DNA of 64,000 nt from Succinivibrionaceae bacterium (GTDB taxonomy: Bacteria > Pseudomonadota > Gammaproteobacteria > Enterobacterales > Succinivibrionaceae), in assembly GCA_019420905.1 (NCBI GenBank), contig JAHZGH010000014.1, positions 62,001-126,000 of the forward strand, given 5' to 3'. Positions 8,306-17,733 of this stretch are shown here, in pieces. The notes beneath the pieces were generated by a model. It did not search any database and was not told where the DNA came from. It saw only the letters and a list, made by a program, of their open reading frames with translations. Position numbers and translations under genes: made by a program. Numbering within the stretch: position 1 is the first letter of the stretch; every line of letters begins with the position of its first letter.

Positions 8306-10180
8306 TTAAAAGGCTTCATTTGTATGACTTAGAGAACGCAATGTTTTTATCATATCAACAAATAAAGGAGGAATCCATTCTATACCGCGATCCTGCATGG
8401 CTTCAACCAGAATTAACGCTAAGCCAGGCTTACTTTTCCGCTTGATCGCCATGTTAATGATCTTATCTGCATTAATTCCTTTCTTTAGGACCCCTGAAGG
8501 AAGCATAGCTGCTTTTTTAAAAATATCTTCATAACCAAGGGAATAAATATAATGCTCAATATCAACATGAGGCATTATGGTTAAATGTCTGCTTAACTCA
8601 TTTGCCTTTACTCTTGCTCTTACGCTATTTGCATATTTTTGTCCTGCTTCGTCACCATCAGTTAAAACATGAAATTCTATTCCCAATTGCGAAGCTAATT
8701 TCATTAAAGGAGTCAAACCACATTGAGCAAATTCTATAATTCTAATGCCATCGCATTGCAAGCTTATGCCTAATAGAGATGCGATGGTTGATAAAACCCA
8801 TACCTCTGTTTCTCCCTCAACTAACAGCCAGGTTCTTGCAAATAAACTCATAGGACGGTTAATACGAACATGAAAGGCTATGCGTCTGACCTCTTCATTG
8901 CTAAAAGAATTCGGCAATACCTTAAAGCTTCTAGTATCATAACAACGACGATGTAATCTCCTTAAGGAATATAAAGTCATAGCAGAAAGCAAATCACCAG
9001 AATTCGTTGTTACAATCTTTTGAAAATCTATCGCTTCTACCAAAGACCAAAAAGAAAGCAGTAATGAAGGATGAAAACGGGCTTCAATATCTTCAAAAAT
9101 CACAATTGGCCGAGCTTTTTTACTTATAACCCGATCCCCTTTGCTCGATAAAACCGCACCAGCTAACAGCGATAAAAGCAATTTAACTTTATTCAATCCT
9201 GGTTTTTGAAATGTATGACTTATAGTAGATAAAGTCTCAATAGAAATAGGACGATTAACGATATCTCCTACATTACGAGTATATTCTTGACTGTAATTTA
9301 TCAGCTGAGGCCTATCATAACTAGTTAAATATTTTGATAACAAAGTATTTAAAGTAAGCAAGGCCTGCCCTACTTCTTGCGCACTTAAGGCCATATCCCC
9401 AGCTAATTTTTCAACTAGTTTATTAAACTCCTCTGACTCAGTATTAGCATCATTGTCTTTACAAGACTTATTGGCAAACATACGACTATCACGAATTCTA
9501 ATTACTGGATTTAGATTGATAATCATGAATAACGCTTTCTCGACAATACCCCCTTCATTATCAAAAGACTGATCATGCCCATTTATAAGCTCATGTTTTG
9601 TTACAAAATTTCCTTTATCCTTATAAGCGGTAACACGCCAATGTAAACGATAAAATCCATCCTCGCCATAAACCCAAAAACGCCTTAAACACTCTTCATT
9701 ATCAAAATTATGAGAAATAGTACTTTCACAAAACCATAAATTTATCTCTATTTTATCAGCTACATCTTTATATACATCCTCAAGCATAAATTCCAAATTT
9801 GCCCTATCTTCATTTTGAAGATGCTCAGCATCACAGGAAAGAACCTGATTATCTATACTTTTTAATGCTTGCTGTTTCTGAAATTCATTTGACGGCGCAA
9901 GGTCTAAAATAGTTCTGGAAAACAGATTAACAGGATTTAAAACTCTGCTTTTATTTTCATGAGAAGAGTCTTCTCCATTTAGAGCAATCGGCACATATAA
10001 ATCATCTTCCTTAAACTGGCATAACTTAGGACCTTGGCCCAAAAGCATCCAAAAGAGACATAATAAAGAACTCTTACCCCAAGAGTTTTCTCCGATAAGA
10101 GCTGTGGTATCCTCCTGAAAATCAATAGATAAATGGCGGATACCACGAAAATTTAGTAAATCTGCCTTTTCCAGAAACAT
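8306..10180 (-). CDS. ybjD: OLD-family ATP-dependent endonuclease, YbjD-like
   Basis: A 624-residue ABC-type ATPase joined to a TOPRIM domain. Walker A is GENSWGKSS (30-38), inside the YbjD-typical context LLNFRGIRHLSIDFQ. A Walker B-like FEDIEARFHP lies near residues 362-371. The C-terminal TOPRIM has VEGETE (454-459) and TDGDEAG (507-513). E. coli YbjD (DUF2813) is shorter, about 552 residues. OLD-family proteins are DNA nucleases, some with anti-phage roles, but the role of YbjD is not well known. It is a single gene facing yicC, with no partner such as a GajB-like helicase beside it. Confidence 0.85.
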   Translation of the reverse strand: MFLEKADLLNFRGIRHLSIDFQEDTTALIGENSWGKSSLLCLFWMLLGQGPKLCQFKEDDLYVPIALNGEDSSHENKSRVLNPVNLFSRTILDLAPSNEFQKQQALKSIDNQVLSCDAEHLQNEDRANLEFMLEDVYKDVADKIEINLWFCESTISHNFDNEECLRRFWVYGEDGFYRLHWRVTAYKDKGNFVTKHELINGHDQSFDNEGGIVEKALFMIINLNPVIRIRDSRMFANKSCKDNDANTESEEFNKLVEKLAGDMALSAQEVGQALLTLNTLLSKYLTSYDRPQLINYSQEYTRNVGDIVNRPISIETLSTISHTFQKPGLNKVKLLLSLLAGAVLSSKGDRVISKKARPIVIFEDIEARFHPSLLLSFWSLVEAIDFQKIVTTNSGDLLSAMTLYSLRRLHRRCYDTRSFKVLPNSFSNEEVRRIAFHVRINRPMSLFARTWLLVEGETEVWVLSTIASLLGISLQCDGIRIIEFAQCGLTPLMKLASQLGIEFHVLTDGDEAGQKYANSVRARVKANELSRHLTIMPHVDIEHYIYSLGYEDIFKKAAMLPSGVLKKGINADKIINMAIKRKSKPGLALILVEAMQDRGIEWIPPLFVDMIKTLRSLSHTNEAF

Positions 10181-10567
10181 AAAGGAAATCCCTATATATA
10201 AACTTTATGATAAAAATACATTAAGCATTTACACATAAGCTTTAATAAAAGCCAAAATCAGCTTTATAAAAATTTTTAAATATATAAGAAAAAACACCCC
10301 CGTTATAAAAATAATTTACTCAACTTATTATTGTTATTTGATATTAGTTTTAGAAGAAAAACTAAGCGATTATTTTGATTAGTAATGTCCAATATTGTTA
10401 CAGGCTATATAATCAGAACAACTGCCTTAATATTACGCCGCCTCATTTATTGCCCTTATTGAGCAAAACAAATCCTTTGTTTTAGATAAATATAGTATTA
10501 GATTGTAAAATTCTCTAGAACATAAAAATAATAAATATTGATATTTCAATAAGAAAGAAAAAAATAA
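10181..10567. other. AT-rich gene-free stretch
   Basis: No ORF of useful length, RNA gene or inverted repeat is supported. It presumably contains the ybjD promoter. A TATAAT hexamer near 10410 on the plus strand has no good -35 and no downstream plus-strand gene. Confidence 0.6.
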
Positions 10568-10597
10568 TGCTCTCTTTACTTTAAAATAAAGAGAGCA
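10568..10597 (-). terminator. Terminator after cysS
   Basis: A perfect 11-bp stem (TGCTCTCTTTA / TAAAGAGAGCA) with an 8-base loop, followed on the minus strand by a run of T. It lies 30 bases downstream of the cysS stop. Confidence 0.85.
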
Positions 10598-10627
10598 CTA
10601 ATTTTTATATATCAAACTAATATGTAA

Positions 10628-12010
10628 TTAAACGCGGTGCCAAGTAGTTCCTGAAGGACCATCCTCTAGCTCAATGCCCATAGCTTTTAAAGCATCACGA
10701 GCTTTATCTGCTGCAGTCCAATCTTTATTTAAACGAGCCTGTGCTCTATCTGCAATCAACTTTTCAATTGCCGCAACATCATCGTTATCACCAGCCCCGC
10801 TCTTTAAAAATATCTGAGGGTCCTGTTGCAAAATTCCCAAAACTCCTCCTAATTGCTGCAGTCTCTTGCATAAGAGGCAGGCTTCTCTAGAGTCCTGAGT
10901 CTTATTGATAGCTCTTACTAAATCAAATAATACAGAACTTGCTCCTGGAGTATTAAAATCATCATCCATATACTCACGGAATTTCTTGGTATATTCATCT
11001 TCATCAGGTAAAGCGACACTCTCAACCTTAGGAGCATCACGCATAGTAGTATAAAGACGATTCAATCCAGCTCGAGCTTTCTCTAAATTTTCCTCAGTAT
11101 AATTAAGAGGACTTCTATATTGCGCTGATAATAAGAAGAAACGAATAGTCTCTGCATCATAACTCTTTAGCACATCTCTGATAGTAAAGAAGTTATTTAA
11201 AGATTTAGACATTTTTTCTTCATTAATCATTACCATACCACTATGTAACCAATAATTTACATAGTTTTCATGCCAGGCGCAGCAACTTTGAGCTATTTCA
11301 TTTTCATGATGAGGAAAAATTAAATCAGCTCCGCCGCCGTGAATATCGAAGGTATGTCCTAAATAACGGCTATTCATAGCTGAGCATTCAATATGCCAGC
11401 CGGGACGACCTAATCCCCAAGGAGATTCCCATGCAGGCTCACCAGGCTTTGACATTTTCCATAAAACAAAATCTAAAGGATTTTCCTTAGTATGTTCAAC
11501 CTCTATTCGCGCCCCTGCCTGCAATTCATCTAATTTTTGACCGGAAAGTTTACCATAATTAACAAACGACGAGATCTTAAAGACAACGTCTCCATTACCA
11601 GAAACATAGGCATTTCCGTTATCAATGAGTTTTTGTACTAATTCAATAATTGCTGGAATATTCTCCGTAGCTTTCGGCTCAATATCAGGACGCAGAATAT
11701 TTAAAGCATCAAAGTCTTTATGCATCTCTACAATAAACTGTTCAGCTAAAGCTTTAGCTTCAATGCCTCGCTCTAAAGAACGCTTAATGATCTTATCGTC
11801 AATATCTGTGATATTGCGTACATATTTAACTTCATAGCCGCAATAACGCAAATATCTGACTACTACGTCGAAATTCACAAAGGTGCGAGCATGGCCTATA
11901 TGACATAAATCATATACAGTAACACCGCAGACATACATGCTGACCTTTCCTTTATGAATAGGAACAAATTCTTCTTTACTACGGCTTAATGTATTGTAAA
12001 TCTTTAACAT
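10628..12010 (-). CDS. cysS: Cysteinyl-tRNA synthetase
   Basis: Class I aminoacyl-tRNA synthetase that charges tRNA-Cys; 460 residues, as in E. coli (461). HIGH is at 37-40 and KMSKS at 266-270. The zinc ligands Cys28, Cys209, His234 and Glu238 fall at the same numbers as in the E. coli enzyme. It is divergent from ppiB-lpxH, the same arrangement as in E. coli. Confidence 0.98.
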   Translation of the reverse strand: MLKIYNTLSRSKEEFVPIHKGKVSMYVCGVTVYDLCHIGHARTFVNFDVVVRYLRYCGYEVKYVRNITDIDDKIIKRSLERGIEAKALAEQFIVEMHKDFDALNILRPDIEPKATENIPAIIELVQKLIDNGNAYVSGNGDVVFKISSFVNYGKLSGQKLDELQAGARIEVEHTKENPLDFVLWKMSKPGEPAWESPWGLGRPGWHIECSAMNSRYLGHTFDIHGGGADLIFPHHENEIAQSCCAWHENYVNYWLHSGMVMINEEKMSKSLNNFFTIRDVLKSYDAETIRFFLLSAQYRSPLNYTEENLEKARAGLNRLYTTMRDAPKVESVALPDEDEYTKKFREYMDDDFNTPGASSVLFDLVRAINKTQDSREACLLCKRLQQLGGVLGILQQDPQIFLKSGAGDNDDVAAIEKLIADRAQARLNKDWTAADKARDALKAMGIELEDGPSGTTWHRV

Positions 12011-12135
12011 TGTTAATCTCTTATAAAGCCTTAACCTAAATTTAAATTACTTTTTGTCTTCTCAAACTAAGGATCTACTCTATCAAAATCTGATTGATGC
12101 CGCAAACAAAGCTATTCTGAGCTGTGTAAAGTACA

Positions 12136-12164
12136 TTAAATCAATACCTAAACTAGGTTATAAT
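12136..12164 (+). promoter_or_regulatory. Candidate ppiB-lpxH promoter
   Basis: A perfect TATAAT at 12159-12164 has a poor -35 (TTAAAT) 17 bases upstream. It lies 60 bases before the ppiB start codon. Consensus matching only. Confidence 0.4.
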
Positions 12165-12224
12165 AACTAATTCAGAGTGTTTTACTCATAAATTTTTATA
12201 ATTTTTTAAATTGAGATCCTAATT

Positions 12225-12716
12225 ATGATTACCTTAAAAACTAATTTAGGCGATATTGTTATTGAACTTAATTATGAAAAAGCACCTATTACAGCAGCTA
12301 ATTTTGAGCGCTATGTAAAAGAAGGTTTCTATAAAGGTACTATTTTCCACCGCGTCATTAAAGGTTTTATGATTCAAGGCGGTGGTTTAACTGCAGACTT
12401 AGAAGCAAAAGCAAATCATGAACCTATCAAAAATGAAGCTGATAACGGTTTAACAAATGACCGCGGTACTATTGCTATGGCTCGTACAAATGATCCTCAC
12501 TCAGCAACTTCTCAATTCTTTATCAATACTGTTGATAATGATTTCTTAAATTTCCGTTCTAAGGATCTTTCTGGCTGGGGCTACTGTGTATTTGGCAAGG
12601 TAGTAGCAGGTATGGATGTTGTCGATAAGATTGAGGCTGTTCGTACTGAAAGCCGTTCTTACTATCGCGATGTTCCTCGTGATACCATTGAAATCATTGA
12701 CGCAATTATTGACTAA
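12225..12716 (+). CDS. ppiB: Peptidyl-prolyl cis-trans isomerase B (cytoplasmic cyclophilin)
   Basis: Cyclophilin that isomerises X-Pro bonds. It has 163 residues with no signal peptide, which fits PpiB rather than periplasmic PpiA. The core FHRVIKGFMIQGGG and the SATSQFFINTVDNDFLNF segment carry the usual active-site residues. It is followed 14 bases later by lpxH, and the pair is divergent from cysS, as in E. coli. Confidence 0.96.
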   Translation: MITLKTNLGDIVIELNYEKAPITAANFERYVKEGFYKGTIFHRVIKGFMIQGGGLTADLEAKANHEPIKNEADNGLTNDRGTIAMARTNDPHSATSQFFINTVDNDFLNFRSKDLSGWGYCVFGKVVAGMDVVDKIEAVRTESRSYYRDVPRDTIEIIDAIID

Positions 12717-12730
12717 ATTTAGGTAAATTG

Positions 12731-13504
12731 ATGGCGACTTTTATCATTGCAGATCTTCATTTAAGCACTCAGCATCCTGAATTATTAAAGGCATTAGATA
12801 ATTTCTATCAGCGCTTAAATTGTAATGATAAAGTCATAATTTTAGGTGATTTTTTCGATTTCTTCGTTGGAATAGATTACCAAAATAACGTTCATAAGAA
12901 GGTTCGTGAACTCATAGGCTATAATAAAACTAGGGGAATCACGACCTTTTTTATTTGTGGCAACCGTGATTTTTTAATAAATAAGCAAGCTGCAGATTTT
13001 TTTAATTTTACTCTTCTTAAAGAAGAAACTAAGATCAACACTCCTCAAGGACCTGCTTTATTACTTCATGGTGATGAACTATGTGTAAACGATCCTAAAT
13101 TTCAACGTTTTCGGCATATAACTAAAAATCCCATTTTAAGGGGCTTATTTCGAGCTCTGCCTTTATATTTAAAAAAGAAAATTGGCTTGCATATTCGCCA
13201 AAACAGTCAATCACAAGAAAAAAAACGCTCTGTATCAGAGCAAGCTTGGCAAATAATTCTTAAAGAAGCTAAAGCTTATCTAAACAAGCATAGCTGCCGC
13301 ATATTAATCCATGGTCATTTTCATATTTTTGCAAATGATAAAGAGGCCTTCGGAAAACACAGCTATAGATTAGCTTTAGGAAGCTGGGGACAAAATTATA
13401 GCTATGTAAAGATCGATGAGCATAATATTAAGCTTATCCAAAAACCTCTTTGTGATTTAATGGGCATCTCCCCAATTAGAGGCAACTCCAATACCAACAG
13501 TTAA
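12731..13504 (+). CDS. lpxH: UDP-2,3-diacylglucosamine pyrophosphatase
   Basis: LpxH hydrolyses UDP-2,3-diacylglucosamine to lipid X in lipid A synthesis, at the inner face of the inner membrane. Calcineurin-like metal motifs are visible: DLHLS (8-12), GDFFD, GNRDF, LLHGDE and GHFH. The ATG at 12731 is preferred over a TTG directly before it. The protein is 257 residues, about 17 longer than the E. coli one. The extra C-terminal residues are read from DNA antisense to the end of polA, which suggests that an ancestral stop codon was lost. Confidence 0.95.
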   Translation: MATFIIADLHLSTQHPELLKALDNFYQRLNCNDKVIILGDFFDFFVGIDYQNNVHKKVRELIGYNKTRGITTFFICGNRDFLINKQAADFFNFTLLKEETKINTPQGPALLLHGDELCVNDPKFQRFRHITKNPILRGLFRALPLYLKKKIGLHIRQNSQSQEKKRSVSEQAWQIILKEAKAYLNKHSCRILIHGHFHIFANDKEAFGKHSYRLALGSWGQNYSYVKIDEHNIKLIQKPLCDLMGISPIRGNSNTNS

Positions 13505-16216
13505 AGGTACTTTAAGAGCCACAACATTCTCCATAATTTCTCTAATTTTTGCTACTGCTTGGTCCACAAAATCATTTCTGACCTCAAACAATAATTCATC
13601 ATGTACCTGAATCGTCATTCTTAAACAATCATTGTTTAAGCTCGAAATCCACTTATCAATTTGTATCATTGCTAGCTTAATAATATCCGCTGCACTACCT
13701 TGCATTGGAGCATTGATGGCTGCCCTTTCTGCTCCTTTCTGCATCATAGTATTAGAAGAATTTATATTAGGAGTGGAAATTCTTCTACCTAGCAAAGTTT
13801 CTACATAGCCATGTTTATGTGCGAATATACGAGTTTTTTCCATATAATCTTGAACTTTAGGATAACGGCTAAAATATTTTTGAATATACGATCGAGCCTC
13901 ATCTACACTCATACCAGTTTGATTAGCTAGCTTAAAGGCACCCATGCCATACATAAGTCCAAAATTAGTTGCCTTAGCATTAGAGCGCTCCTGAGCTGTC
14001 ACCTCAGAGATGTCTTTGCCTAAAACCTCTGCAGCCGTAGCTTTATGAATATCTTGATTTAAATTAAAAGCTTTAATTAAAGCCTCATCACCGCTTATAT
14101 GGGCAATTAAGCGTAATTCAATTTGAGAATAATCAGCAGAAATGAGACTATACCCTTGAGGGGCAATAAAGGCTTTACGAATTAATTTTCCTTCTTGAGT
14201 CCTTGCTGGAATATTCTGCAAATTAGGATCATTTGAAGACAAGCGTCCAGTAATGGTTCCCGTTTGATTAAATGAAGAATGAATTCTTCCTGTTTTATCT
14301 GAAATCTGTGTCTGTAATTTTTCTGTATAAGTTGAAATAAGTTTTTGCAGTTCACGATATCTTAAAACCAAATTAGCAATATCATAATTAGGAGCAATCT
14401 GTTGCAAGATATCCTCAGCTGTAGAATAATTTTTACCGCTTTTAACTTTTTTAGGATAAGGGATAGCTAGTTCTTCAAATAAAACCTCAGCTAATTGCTT
14501 AGGCGATGAAATGTTAAAAGCATGTCCTGCAGCAATATAAATTTGCTCTTGCAGTTTCTTAGATTCTGAAACTAATACTTCATTCTGAGAGGCTAAAATA
14601 TGAGCATCAACTAATACTCCAGCGATTTCCATATGAAATAGTGTCATTAGCATCGGCATATCGACTTCAAAGAATATTTTCTTTAACTTATCAATAGCAA
14701 AAAGTAATTCTTTTAAATGTCCATATAAGCGTAAGGTTACCTCTGCATCTTCACCTGAATAAATTGTAGCTTTTTCAATTAAAACTTCTGAAAAAGAAAT
14801 ACGCTTGCGTCCATTTAAAGTCATTTCATCATAAGAAATATTTTTATAATTCAAATATTTAAGAGCTAATTCATCTAATGAAACACTTTGATATGAATCT
14901 AAAAGATAAGCCATAATCATAGTGTCAGCATAGGCTTTAGGAGGAGTAAATCCATTAAAAAACAGAACTTGGAGATCATACTTCAAGTTATGTCCAATGA
15001 ATTTGATTTCTTCGTCAGCAAATAACGGATTTAAAATGCTTATAACCTCCTTAATATCTAATTGATCCCCTACACCTAAATAGCTATGAGCTAAAGGAAG
15101 ATAAAAGCCCTCATACTCGCACAATGCAAATGATATTCCTACTAAAGTAGCTTCCTGAGCTTTTAAGGAGGTGGTTTCTGTATCAATAGCTACAACTTTT
15201 TGCCTTTTAATTCCCTTGACCAACTTATTTAAGGAATCAAGATTATCTATAGTAGTAAACTTTGAAATTTTATAATCTGAAATCTGCTTATTTTCTTTGA
15301 AATTTACATTCTCTTCTGCTGAATCTGCAATAACTGTAGCGGTGTCATCTTTTTTTAAATCCTGAGCTAATTTATTAAATTCAAGCTCTTTAAACAATTT
15401 ATATAACTGCTCTTTATCGGCAACTGGAGGATTAACATTAGATATTGGGAGATCTATGATTACATCTGTCTTAATTGTAGCAAGCGTATAGGAAAGACGG
15501 ATATCCTCTAAAGCATCAATAAATTTAGAAGCAAAATTTTTTGCTCCTCTAAAGCCTAAGGATGCAATTTTATCTGTATTAGCTACAATTTCATCAATGC
15601 CTCCAATGCCGTTTAATAAAGCTAAAGCAGTCTTGTCCCCACATCCTTTCATCCCAGGAATATTATCTGAACTATCACCCTTTAACGCTAAAAGATCAAT
15701 AATTAACTTAGGCTTAACGCCGTATTTTTCCTCAACAGCACGCTCATCATAGACTTTTTCATTCATAGTGTCATACAAAGAGATGTTTGCATTTACAAGC
15801 TGTGATAAGTCCTTATCTCCTGTACAAATAACTACCTTATAGCCTTGCTTTTCAGCTTCTTTTGCATAAGTTCCTAATACATCATCAGCCTCTACATGCT
15901 GAATTGAAACTAACGGCAAACCTAAGGCTTTAACAATTTTATATACATAATCAATCTGAATCCTAAGCTCATCTGGCATAGGGGGTCGATTTGCCTTATA
16001 TTCTGCATAAATTTCATTTCTAAAGCTTTTTCCCTTAGCATCAAATACAACAATAATTTTATGCTGAGCAAACTTCTTAATTAAATTCTGAAGCATCCTG
16101 GTAATGATCAGCGCTACACCAGTTGGAATACCGGATGATGTAGAAAAATTACCTTTAGATACATGATAAGCTCTATATAAAAACGATGAGCCGTCCACCA
16201 AGATTAAGCTGTCCAT
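13457..16216 (-). CDS. polA: DNA polymerase I
   Basis: Repair and Okazaki-fragment polymerase; 919 residues from the ATG at 16216 (MDSLILVDGSSFLYRAYHV). That start has GGAG five bases upstream and matches the family N-terminus; an ATG 26 codons earlier would add an unrelated hydrophobic stretch. The N-terminal 5'-3' exonuclease is followed by a proofreading domain with acidic residues intact in AIDTETTSL, GHNLKYDLQ and YSGEDAE. Polymerase motifs A (DYSQIELRL), B (RSNAKATNFGLMYG) and C (QVHDELLFEV) are complete. It overlaps lpxH tail to tail by 48 bases. Confidence 0.97.
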   Translation of the reverse strand: MDSLILVDGSSFLYRAYHVSKGNFSTSSGIPTGVALIITRMLQNLIKKFAQHKIIVVFDAKGKSFRNEIYAEYKANRPPMPDELRIQIDYVYKIVKALGLPLVSIQHVEADDVLGTYAKEAEKQGYKVVICTGDKDLSQLVNANISLYDTMNEKVYDERAVEEKYGVKPKLIIDLLALKGDSSDNIPGMKGCGDKTALALLNGIGGIDEIVANTDKIASLGFRGAKNFASKFIDALEDIRLSYTLATIKTDVIIDLPISNVNPPVADKEQLYKLFKELEFNKLAQDLKKDDTATVIADSAEENVNFKENKQISDYKISKFTTIDNLDSLNKLVKGIKRQKVVAIDTETTSLKAQEATLVGISFALCEYEGFYLPLAHSYLGVGDQLDIKEVISILNPLFADEEIKFIGHNLKYDLQVLFFNGFTPPKAYADTMIMAYLLDSYQSVSLDELALKYLNYKNISYDEMTLNGRKRISFSEVLIEKATIYSGEDAEVTLRLYGHLKELLFAIDKLKKIFFEVDMPMLMTLFHMEIAGVLVDAHILASQNEVLVSESKKLQEQIYIAAGHAFNISSPKQLAEVLFEELAIPYPKKVKSGKNYSTAEDILQQIAPNYDIANLVLRYRELQKLISTYTEKLQTQISDKTGRIHSSFNQTGTITGRLSSNDPNLQNIPARTQEGKLIRKAFIAPQGYSLISADYSQIELRLIAHISGDEALIKAFNLNQDIHKATAAEVLGKDISEVTAQERSNAKATNFGLMYGMGAFKLANQTGMSVDEARSYIQKYFSRYPKVQDYMEKTRIFAHKHGYVETLLGRRISTPNINSSNTMMQKGAERAAINAPMQGSAADIIKLAMIQIDKWISSLNNDCLRMTIQVHDELLFEVRNDFVDQAVAKIREIMENVVALKVPLTVGIGVASNWGDAH

Positions 16217-16417
16217 TTGTGCTCCATAGAAAAAATTGGTTACTGCATATGCAAATGAAGCTGCAATGCCTAAATATTTATACTTATTCAGCACTGCAAA
16301 ATAAGATTCTCAAATAATTATTTTGTCCTACTCTAAAAAAGCTTACATCTGACTTACAGTTAAAATGCATTATAAGTTTTATTTATAGCATTTGCCGAGC
16401 ATCAATTATTGCTCTAA

Positions 16418-16454
16418 AATAACCGACGTCTTAAGACAGGCCCGGTTATTCCGG
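16418..16454 (+). promoter_or_regulatory. Folded leader of yhhQ
   Basis: A perfect 8-bp stem (AATAACCG 16418-16425 / CGGTTATT 16443-16450) encloses a smaller GTCTTAAGAC palindrome. A following CCGG (16451-16454) can pair with the CCGG at 16442-16445, giving a competing structure. It lies 37 bases before a queuosine-precursor transporter whose start lacks a clear Shine-Dalgarno site. It does not match the preQ1 class I consensus as I know it. A regulatory role is inferred. Confidence 0.4.
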
Positions 16455-16490
16455 ATTATTTAATATTTTATCCTGAAACGAAAAAACATC

Positions 16491-17126
16491 ATGAATGAAT
16501 TTTCTTTCCCTTTAAAAAAGCTTTGGTTTACACACGTCTTTATTATTGTTCTTAGTAATTATGCCGTGCAGATTCCTCTGACTTTATTTGGTATTCATAC
16601 TACATTCGGTACTTTTACCTATCCTTTTATTTTCATTACTACCGATCTGACTGTCAGAATTTTTGGACAGCATCGTGCTCGTAAAATTATTTTTCTTGCA
16701 ATGATGCCCGCCCTTGTTCTCTCTTATTTTATCGGCACTCTATTTGAGCATGGGTCATTTCAAGGCTTTGATAATTTGTCAACCGTAAGCCTATTCGTCC
16801 TACGAATTACCATTGCATCTTTGTCTGCATATATTTTAGGACAACTATGCGATATCTTAGTATTTCAGAGATTAAGAAAACTCCCTCAATGGTGGCCGGC
16901 TCCTGCCTGCTCTTCTATTTTTGGCAATATGCTTGACACATATGTATTTTTCTCTGTAGCTTTCTTAGGAACAACAGATCCTTTCATGGCAGAACATTGG
17001 TTCGATTTAGCTACTGTAGACTACTTTGTAAAGATTACTTCTAATCTTGCAATATTTGTTCCTATTTATGGAATGGCTTTATCATATCTTTCAAAGTATG
17101 TCTTTAAGCGTCCTCTTACCTGTTAA
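16491..17126 (+). CDS. yhhQ: Queuosine precursor transporter YhhQ
   Basis: An inner-membrane protein of the VUT family (former DUF165, COG1738) of 211 residues, close to E. coli YhhQ (221). YhhQ imports 7-cyano- and 7-aminomethyl-7-deazaguanine for queuosine synthesis. The hydrophobic segments, the GIHTTFGTFTYPFIFITTDL region and the WWPAPACSSIFGNMLDTYVFF region are family-typical. It has about six membrane spans. It lies downstream of a folded leader, and together with queH indicates a working queuosine route. Confidence 0.9.
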   Translation: MNEFSFPLKKLWFTHVFIIVLSNYAVQIPLTLFGIHTTFGTFTYPFIFITTDLTVRIFGQHRARKIIFLAMMPALVLSYFIGTLFEHGSFQGFDNLSTVSLFVLRITIASLSAYILGQLCDILVFQRLRKLPQWWPAPACSSIFGNMLDTYVFFSVAFLGTTDPFMAEHWFDLATVDYFVKITSNLAIFVPIYGMALSYLSKYVFKRPLTC

Positions 17127-17228
17127 TAACTAATATTGATAAACACTGCAATAAAATATCAAATATTGCAAGTATTTATGTTTGCCATGTTACACTTAGA
17201 GCATAAATGCATGTCTAAGGAGTGTTTT

Positions 17229-17555
17229 ATGACCGATAAAGTTCTGCAGATAAATGACGATCAATTTGAAACTGAAGTTATAAAAGCCGATAAGCCGGTA
17301 GTTGTTGATTTCGGTGCAACTTGGTGTGGTCCTTGCTCTATGGTCGCCCCGATCTTAGAGGAATTAGCTGCTGAAATGCCTGAGGTAAAGTTTATCAAAG
17401 TTGATATTGATAAAAATTCAGGCTATGCCGCTAAATTAGGAGTTATGAGCATCCCTGCAATTTTTATATTTAAAAATGGCGAAATTGTTGGAAAACAAGT
17501 TGGTGCTTTGCCTAAAAGCGAACTTAAAGGCATGATTGAAAGTTATACAGCTTAA
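17229..17555 (+). CDS. trxA: Thioredoxin 1
   Basis: Cytoplasmic thiol-disulfide reductant, 108 residues. The ATG at 17229 gives the exact thioredoxin length and has AAGGAG upstream; earlier in-frame codons would add 31 unrelated residues. The active site WCGPC and the cis-Pro of MSIPAIFIF are present. In E. coli trxA lies upstream of rho; here it faces rho from the other side of ddl. A strong terminator follows. Confidence 0.97.
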   Translation: MTDKVLQINDDQFETEVIKADKPVVVDFGATWCGPCSMVAPILEELAAEMPEVKFIKVDIDKNSGYAAKLGVMSIPAIFIFKNGEIVGKQVGALPKSELKGMIESYTA

Positions 17556-17590
17556 TTTCTGATTTTTTAAATTAAAATAATAGTACTACT

Positions 17591-17615
17591 AAGAGCTAGG
17601 CTAAGCCTAGCTCTT
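17591..17615 (+). terminator. Terminator after trxA
   Basis: A perfect 11-bp stem (AAGAGCTAGGC / GCCTAGCTCTT) with a 3-base loop and a T-run, 36 bases beyond the trxA stop. Confidence 0.88.
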
Positions 17616-17709
17616 AATTTTTGTGCTACAAAATTCCATTATATTTAGTCTTAATCTGAATCTTAAGAATACTGTTATAATTAGCTCAATTTACTCACAG
17701 GAAGTAATA

Positions 17710-17733
17710 ATGAGAAAATCAAATGACCTATAA
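17710..17733 (+). CDS. Seven-codon upstream ORF overlapping the ddl start
   Basis: ATG at 17710 with AGGAAG six bases upstream encodes MRKSNDL and stops at 17733, inside the ddl coding region. The ddl ATG at 17723 has no good ribosome site of its own, so the uORF carries the only clear one. It may load ribosomes for ddl by reinitiation, or may be chance. Confidence 0.4.
   Translation: MRKSNDL

Noticed and set aside
8306..10180. ybjD as part of a Gabija-like defence system
   Set aside because: It does have OLD ATPase plus TOPRIM architecture, but there is no helicase partner and the sequence matches chromosomal YbjD.
16217..16294. N-terminal extension of polA with a hydrophobic stretch
   Set aside because: The downstream ATG at 16216 has GGAG at good spacing and gives the standard DNA polymerase I start; the extension has no counterpart in the family.
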